33,272 nt of DNA. Origin: Rhodopseudomonas sp. (GTDB taxonomy: Bacteria; Pseudomonadota; Alphaproteobacteria; Rhizobiales; Xanthobacteraceae). The notes under the pieces were generated by a model, which was not told the origin of the DNA, did no database searches, and saw only the letters and a program-made list of their open reading frames with translations. Both the position numbers and the translations under genes were made by a program. The stretch covers positions 1 through 33,272 of the forward strand of contig WGNB01000073.1 in assembly GCA_016124795.1 (NCBI GenBank), in the 5' to 3' direction. The stretch's first letter is position 1, and each line of letters begins with the position of its first letter. Below, one piece after another: positions 30,398 to 33,272 of this stretch.

Positions 30398-31015
30398 ATG
30401 ACCGGCGACGCCGACCGTATCGTCGATCTTTACGAGCGCCATGCGCTGGCATGGGTCGGCGATCGCGGCCGGCAAAAGGTATTCTTCGAAAAGAGCTGGC
30501 TCGATCGCTTCATCGCGGTCGCCACGCCGGGCGCGCCCGTGCTGGATCTGGGCTGCGGCCCCGGCAAACCGATGGCCGCCTATCTCATCGGCCAGGGCCT
30601 GCGCGTTCACGGCGTCGATTCCTCACCGACGATGATGTCGCTTTTCCGCGAAAACTTTCCCGAACAGGAAATGACGGTCGGCGATATGCGCACCCTGTCG
30701 CTCGGGCGGCGTTTCGCCGGCGTTCTGGCCTGGGACAGCTTCTTCCACCTGGCCTATGACGACCAGCGGCGGATGTTTCCGATCTTCCGCGATCATGCCG
30801 CGGCCGGCGCGCCGCTTCTGTTCACCAGCGGTCCGCGCCACGGCGAAGCGATCGGCGTCCTGCACGGCGAGCCGCTTTTTCACGCCAGCCTCGCGCCGGA
30901 CGAATACCGCGCGCTGCTCGCCGACAACGGCTTCACGGTGCTCGACGCGCGGATGGAAGACCCGGACTGCGGCGGCCATTCGGTCTGGCTGGCGCGGCGC
31001 GCCGAAGACCGCTAG
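30398..31015 (+). CDS. Small class I SAM-dependent methyltransferase
   Basis: A 205-aa Rossmann-fold methyltransferase. Motif I VLDLGCGPGKPM is at 48-59, the acidic residue after strand 2 is Asp74 (VHGVDSS), and motif IV-like AWDSFFHL is near 110-117. No extra substrate domain is present. Its target cannot be told from sequence: candidates are an aromatic acid or phenol, a thiol, or a repair-type role. It is odd to find a methyltransferase between the SDR and thioesterase genes of a catabolic operon, and the tight spacing (7 bp upstream, 32 bp downstream) says that it is part of it. Confidence 0.87.
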   Translation: MTGDADRIVDLYERHALAWVGDRGRQKVFFEKSWLDRFIAVATPGAPVLDLGCGPGKPMAAYLIGQGLRVHGVDSSPTMMSLFRENFPEQEMTVGDMRTLSLGRRFAGVLAWDSFFHLAYDDQRRMFPIFRDHAAAGAPLLFTSGPRHGEAIGVLHGEPLFHASLAPDEYRALLADNGFTVLDARMEDPDCGGHSVWLARRAEDR

Positions 31016-31047
31016 AAACCCTGAACGGCTTTTCTGGAATTGACGGC

Positions 31048-31461
31048 ATGACCTCCTTCACCAATACCCGCACCGTCCGCATCGAATGGGGCGACTGCGA
31101 CGCCGCCGGCATCATCTATTATCCGAACTACTTTCGGATTTTCGATGCCTCGACCGCCTGGCTGTTCGAAGCCGCGCTCGGCATGACCAAGTTCGAAATG
31201 TTCAAGAATCTGGAATTCACCGGCTGGCCGCTGGTGCGCACCCAGGCCCGCTTCGTCAAGCCGACCCGATTCGGCGACGACGTCGAGGTCGAGAGCAGCA
31301 TCAAGTTCGGCCGCACCAGTTTCGAGATCGAGCATAAACTCACGCTCGATGGCGAACTGTGCGCGCAATGTTCGGAGAAGCGGGTCTGGACCGTGCGCGA
31401 TGCGCAAGGCCATCTCAAATCGCATCCGGTACCGGAGGCGGTGCTGGAAAAATTCGGCTGA
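31048..31461 (+). CDS. 4-hydroxybenzoyl-CoA thioesterase-like hotdog protein
   Basis: A 137-aa hotdog thioesterase. The motif IEWGDCDAAGIIYYPNYFRIFD (12-33) matches the Pseudomonas CBS3 4-hydroxybenzoyl-CoA thioesterase stretch with its catalytic Asp17, here Asp18. Other parts, WPLVRTQARFVKPTRFGDDVEVE and the C-terminal strand, follow the family. It should hydrolyse the aroyl-CoA left after thiolysis, releasing 4-hydroxybenzoate or vanillate. That places it as the last step of a CoA-dependent, beta-oxidative side-chain shortening route. It is the last gene of the operon and is convergent with the MarR gene, 6 bp between the stops. Confidence 0.9.
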   Translation: MTSFTNTRTVRIEWGDCDAAGIIYYPNYFRIFDASTAWLFEAALGMTKFEMFKNLEFTGWPLVRTQARFVKPTRFGDDVEVESSIKFGRTSFEIEHKLTLDGELCAQCSEKRVWTVRDAQGHLKSHPVPEAVLEKFG

Positions 31462-31467
31462 CGATCG

Positions 31468-31989
31468 TCAGCCGATCCCGGCGGCGATCTTTTTCAGAAT
31501 CTCGATAAAGCGCTTGCGGTCGCGGGCGCCGATCACACCGTCGAGCGCGCGCTCGTGCCGCCGTGCGCAACGGGTAAGCTGCGCCAGGGTCTTCTTGCCG
31601 TCGCGCGTAATGGTGAGGCAATAAGCACGGCGGTCGCTGTCGAGCCGGTTGCGCTCGACCAGCCCGCGCCGCACCAGATCCTCGATCGCCGGCGTCAGGC
31701 TGGATTTGTCGCGGCCGGCGGCCTGGCTCAGTTCGGTCTGGCTGATGCCGGGATTGCGCGCGATCAGGGTCAGAGTCGCGAAGCGGCCGGGGCTCTCGCC
31801 CACTTCCGCCGACAGACGTGAGAAGGCCTGAAACGCCGATTCCTGCGCCATGCGCAGATTGAAGCCGACCCAGGTCGCCAGCGGGCCGAAATTGATCGAT
31901 TCGACGCTGGTTTCACCGTTCTTGCCGCGCCGCACACGGCCGCCGCCCTTGCTTCCGACATTTCGACGCTTCGCAGCCACTTTACTCAT
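31468..31989 (-). CDS. MarR-family transcriptional regulator divergent from the TRAP transporter
   Basis: A 173-aa winged-helix regulator. A basic, probably disordered N-terminal tail (KVAAKRRNVGSKGGGRVRRGK, split as residues 3-23) precedes the fold. The DNA-binding core is at about 79-130, with ISQTELSQAAGRDKSSLTPAI, then the wing VERNRLDSDRRAYCL containing the MarR DxRR signature. It is likely a repressor sensing an aromatic acid or its CoA ester, similar in setting to CouR of Rhodopseudomonas palustris, which also sits beside hydroxycinnamate uptake and ligase genes. It is divergent from the TRAP operon over 166 bp containing a palindrome. It may also be the reader of the ATTGTTGTC palindromes, but the palindrome next to it has a different sequence. 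Confidence 0.9.
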   Translation of the reverse strand: MSKVAAKRRNVGSKGGGRVRRGKNGETSVESINFGPLATWVGFNLRMAQESAFQAFSRLSAEVGESPGRFATLTLIARNPGISQTELSQAAGRDKSSLTPAIEDLVRRGLVERNRLDSDRRAYCLTITRDGKKTLAQLTRCARRHERALDGVIGARDRKRFIEILKKIAAGIG

Positions 31990-32048
31990 CGCTGATCCCG
32001 GTACTCATCAGTCATTCCGACCACCCAGCCGCCCGACCAACCTCAATT

Positions 32049-32066
32049 TGGTTTGATACCAAACCA
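32049..32066. promoter_or_regulatory. Palindromic operator candidate in the MarR-TRAP divergent promoter
   Basis: TGGTTTG-ATAC-CAAACCA has perfect 7-bp arms and a 4-bp spacer, 59 bp upstream of the MarR start and 89 bp upstream of the TRAP binding-protein start. A possible -35 TTGATA lies within it. It is the natural target for autoregulation by the adjacent MarR protein. Confidence 0.65.
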
Positions 32067-32113
32067 TATACGGTCCTTTACATTCGCGCCAACATGCGGC
32101 TGAATAATAAAAA

Positions 32114-32133
32114 AGTTGGCAACGCAACCAACT
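32114..32133. promoter_or_regulatory. Short inverted repeat in the TRAP leader
   Basis: AGTTGG (32114-32119) and CCAACT (32128-32133) with an 8-bp loop, 8 bp before the AAGGGAGGA ribosome site. It could be a second regulator site or a small leader hairpin; symmetry alone does not decide. Confidence 0.4.
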
Positions 32134-32155
32134 GGCAAACCAAGGGAGGAACTCC

Positions 32156-33190
32156 ATGACATCTCGCTTCACCGCCTGTGTTCTCGCGTCCGCCGTCGCC
32201 GGCCTGATCGCCTCGGGCCCCGCCGCCATCGCCCAGGAAAAGACTTTCGAACTCAAGCTATCGCACTGGGTGCCGCCGTCGCATCCGTTGCAGAAGGCAC
32301 TGGAGGAATGGGGCGCGTCGGTCGAGAAGGAATCCGGCGGCACGCTGCATTACAAGGTCTATCCGTCGCAGCAGCTCGGCAAGGCCTTCGACCATTACGA
32401 CATGGCGCGCGACGGCATCGCCGACCTCACTTACATCAATCCCGGCTATCAGCCCGGCCGCTTCCCGATCATCGCCGCCGGCGAGTTGCCGTTCCTGATG
32501 TCGAATGGCGTCGGCGGCTCGATCGCGCTCGACGAATGGTACCGCAAATACGCCGCCAAGGAGATGAAGGACGTCAAGTTCTGCCTCGCCTTCGTGCATG
32601 ATCCGGGCGCGATCCACTCGGTATCGAAGAAGGTCATGGTGCCGGCCGACATCAAGGGCATGAAGATTCGCCCCGCGCAGGGCACCATCGCGCGCTTCGT
32701 CACGCTGCTCGGCGGCACCAACGTGCAGGCCTCGGCGCCGGAAGTGCGTGAAGTGCTCAGCAAGGGCGTCGCCGATGCGGTGACCTTCCCCTGGGGCTCG
32801 ATCCTGCTGTTCGGCATCGACAAGGTGACCAAGGAGCACATGAACGTGCCGCTCTACACCACCACCTTCGCCTTCGTGTTCAACAAGGCCAAGTACGAGC
32901 AGATGTCGCCGCGCCAGAAGAAGGCGATCGACGACCACTGCACCAGCGAATGGGCCGGCAAGATCGCGGCGCCCTGGGCCAAGTTCGAGCATGACGGCAT
33001 CGCCAAGATCAAGGCCGAGGCCGGTCAGGACGTCTACGACATCTCGCCGGCGCAACTGGCGGAATGGCAGAAGGCCGCCGCGCCGCTGACCGCGCAATGG
33101 GCCGAAGGCGCCAAGAAGGCCGGCATCGACGCCGACGCGGCGCTGAAGGAACTCAAGGCCGACCTGAAGAAAGAAAACGCGGCTTACTGA
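32156..33190 (+). CDS. TRAP transporter substrate-binding protein, DctP family
   Basis: A 344-aa periplasmic solute receptor. A Sec signal peptide covers residues 1-26, with cleavage after AIA before QEKT. The mature protein carries the DctP pattern: FELKLSHWVPPSHPLQKALEEWG (31-53), YPSQQLGK (69-76), and GMKIRPAQG, in which Arg172 is the conserved carboxylate-binding arginine. It therefore binds an organic or aromatic acid anion for Na+-coupled uptake by the DctQM permeases. Strong AAGGGAGGA ribosome site. Location beside a MarR gene and a hydroxycinnamate-type operon suggests an aromatic acid, as for TarP of R. palustris; the exact ligand is not readable. It overlaps the next gene by 1 bp. 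Confidence 0.94.
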   Translation: MTSRFTACVLASAVAGLIASGPAAIAQEKTFELKLSHWVPPSHPLQKALEEWGASVEKESGGTLHYKVYPSQQLGKAFDHYDMARDGIADLTYINPGYQPGRFPIIAAGELPFLMSNGVGGSIALDEWYRKYAAKEMKDVKFCLAFVHDPGAIHSVSKKVMVPADIKGMKIRPAQGTIARFVTLLGGTNVQASAPEVREVLSKGVADAVTFPWGSILLFGIDKVTKEHMNVPLYTTTFAFVFNKAKYEQMSPRQKKAIDDHCTSEWAGKIAAPWAKFEHDGIAKIKAEAGQDVYDISPAQLAEWQKAAAPLTAQWAEGAKKAGIDADAALKELKADLKKENAAY

Positions 33191-33272
33191 TGAACCCTCA
33201 ATCGGGACAAGGCGCTTTCGATCGGTTTATCGACGTGATCGAGGTGACGGCGGCGGGATTTCTCGCCGTCGT
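33190..33272 (+). CDS. TRAP transporter small permease, DctQ type (5' fragment)
   Basis: The first 27 codons only, cut by the window end. The ATG at 33190 overlaps the receptor stop (TGATG). The encoded start MNPQSGQGAFDRFIDVIEVTA leads into the hydrophobic AGFLAV of the first membrane helix. FDRF..VIE..A is the usual opening of DctQ-type small subunits. The large DctM subunit is expected just beyond the window. Confidence 0.75.
   Translation, partial: MNPQSGQGAFDRFIDVIEVTAAGFLAV

Overview
The window (about 65% GC by eye, alphaproteobacterial gene types, short intergenic repeats of the CCCCGCGAAAGCGGGG and CATTCCGGG...CCCGGAAT kinds) looks like a chromosomal segment of a Hyphomicrobiales bacterium near Bradyrhizobium, Rhodopseudomonas or Pseudolabrys. 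That placement is inferred from gene style and repeat style, not from a marker gene. No tRNA, rRNA, CRISPR array, insertion sequence or prophage gene was seen.

Layout. (1) 1-1917, plus: patatin-like phospholipase and a macro-domain protein, each preceded by intergenic repeats. (2) 2061-3766, minus: an MBL-fold lactonase-like hydrolase and a 3-hydroxyisobutyrate-dehydrogenase-like enzyme, divergent from (3) 3958-7177, plus: a translationally coupled marR-emrA-emrB efflux operon with a perfect dyad in the divergent promoter. (4) 7208-10632, minus: class III CoA-transferase, acyl-CoA dehydrogenase and MaoC-type double-hotdog hydratase. (5) 10691-16718, minus: a one-carbon block with three tandem MetE-C/YxjG-like zinc methyltransferases, a MetF-like reductase and an HTH-methyltransferase fusion. 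(6) 17128-21554, minus: pcaIJ, pcaF, pcaHG, the protocatechuate ring-cleavage enzyme and the last two steps of the beta-ketoadipate pathway. (7) 21651-31461, plus: DUF3237 protein, aromatic-type ABC solute-binding protein, crotonase, two feruloyl-CoA-synthase-like ligases, thiolase, SDR dehydrogenase, small SAM methyltransferase and a 4-hydroxybenzoyl-CoA-thioesterase-like hotdog protein. (8) 31468-33272: a MarR regulator divergent from a TRAP transporter whose small permease runs off the window.

How it fits together. Block 7 contains every activity needed to activate a hydroxycinnamate, hydrate it, oxidise it, cleave it thiolytically and release a hydroxybenzoate. Block 6 then opens protocatechuate. 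pcaB, pcaC, pcaD, pobA and vanAB are not in the window. Block 5 sits against the pca genes, so a folate/zinc route for the methyl group of methoxylated substrates is a testable idea, but it is only inference. Two nearly identical palindromes (core ATTGTTGTC-N3-GACAACAAT), one before the ABC binding protein and one before the first ligase, mark a shared local regulon. These palindromes and the one-carbon block are the best candidates for new biology here.
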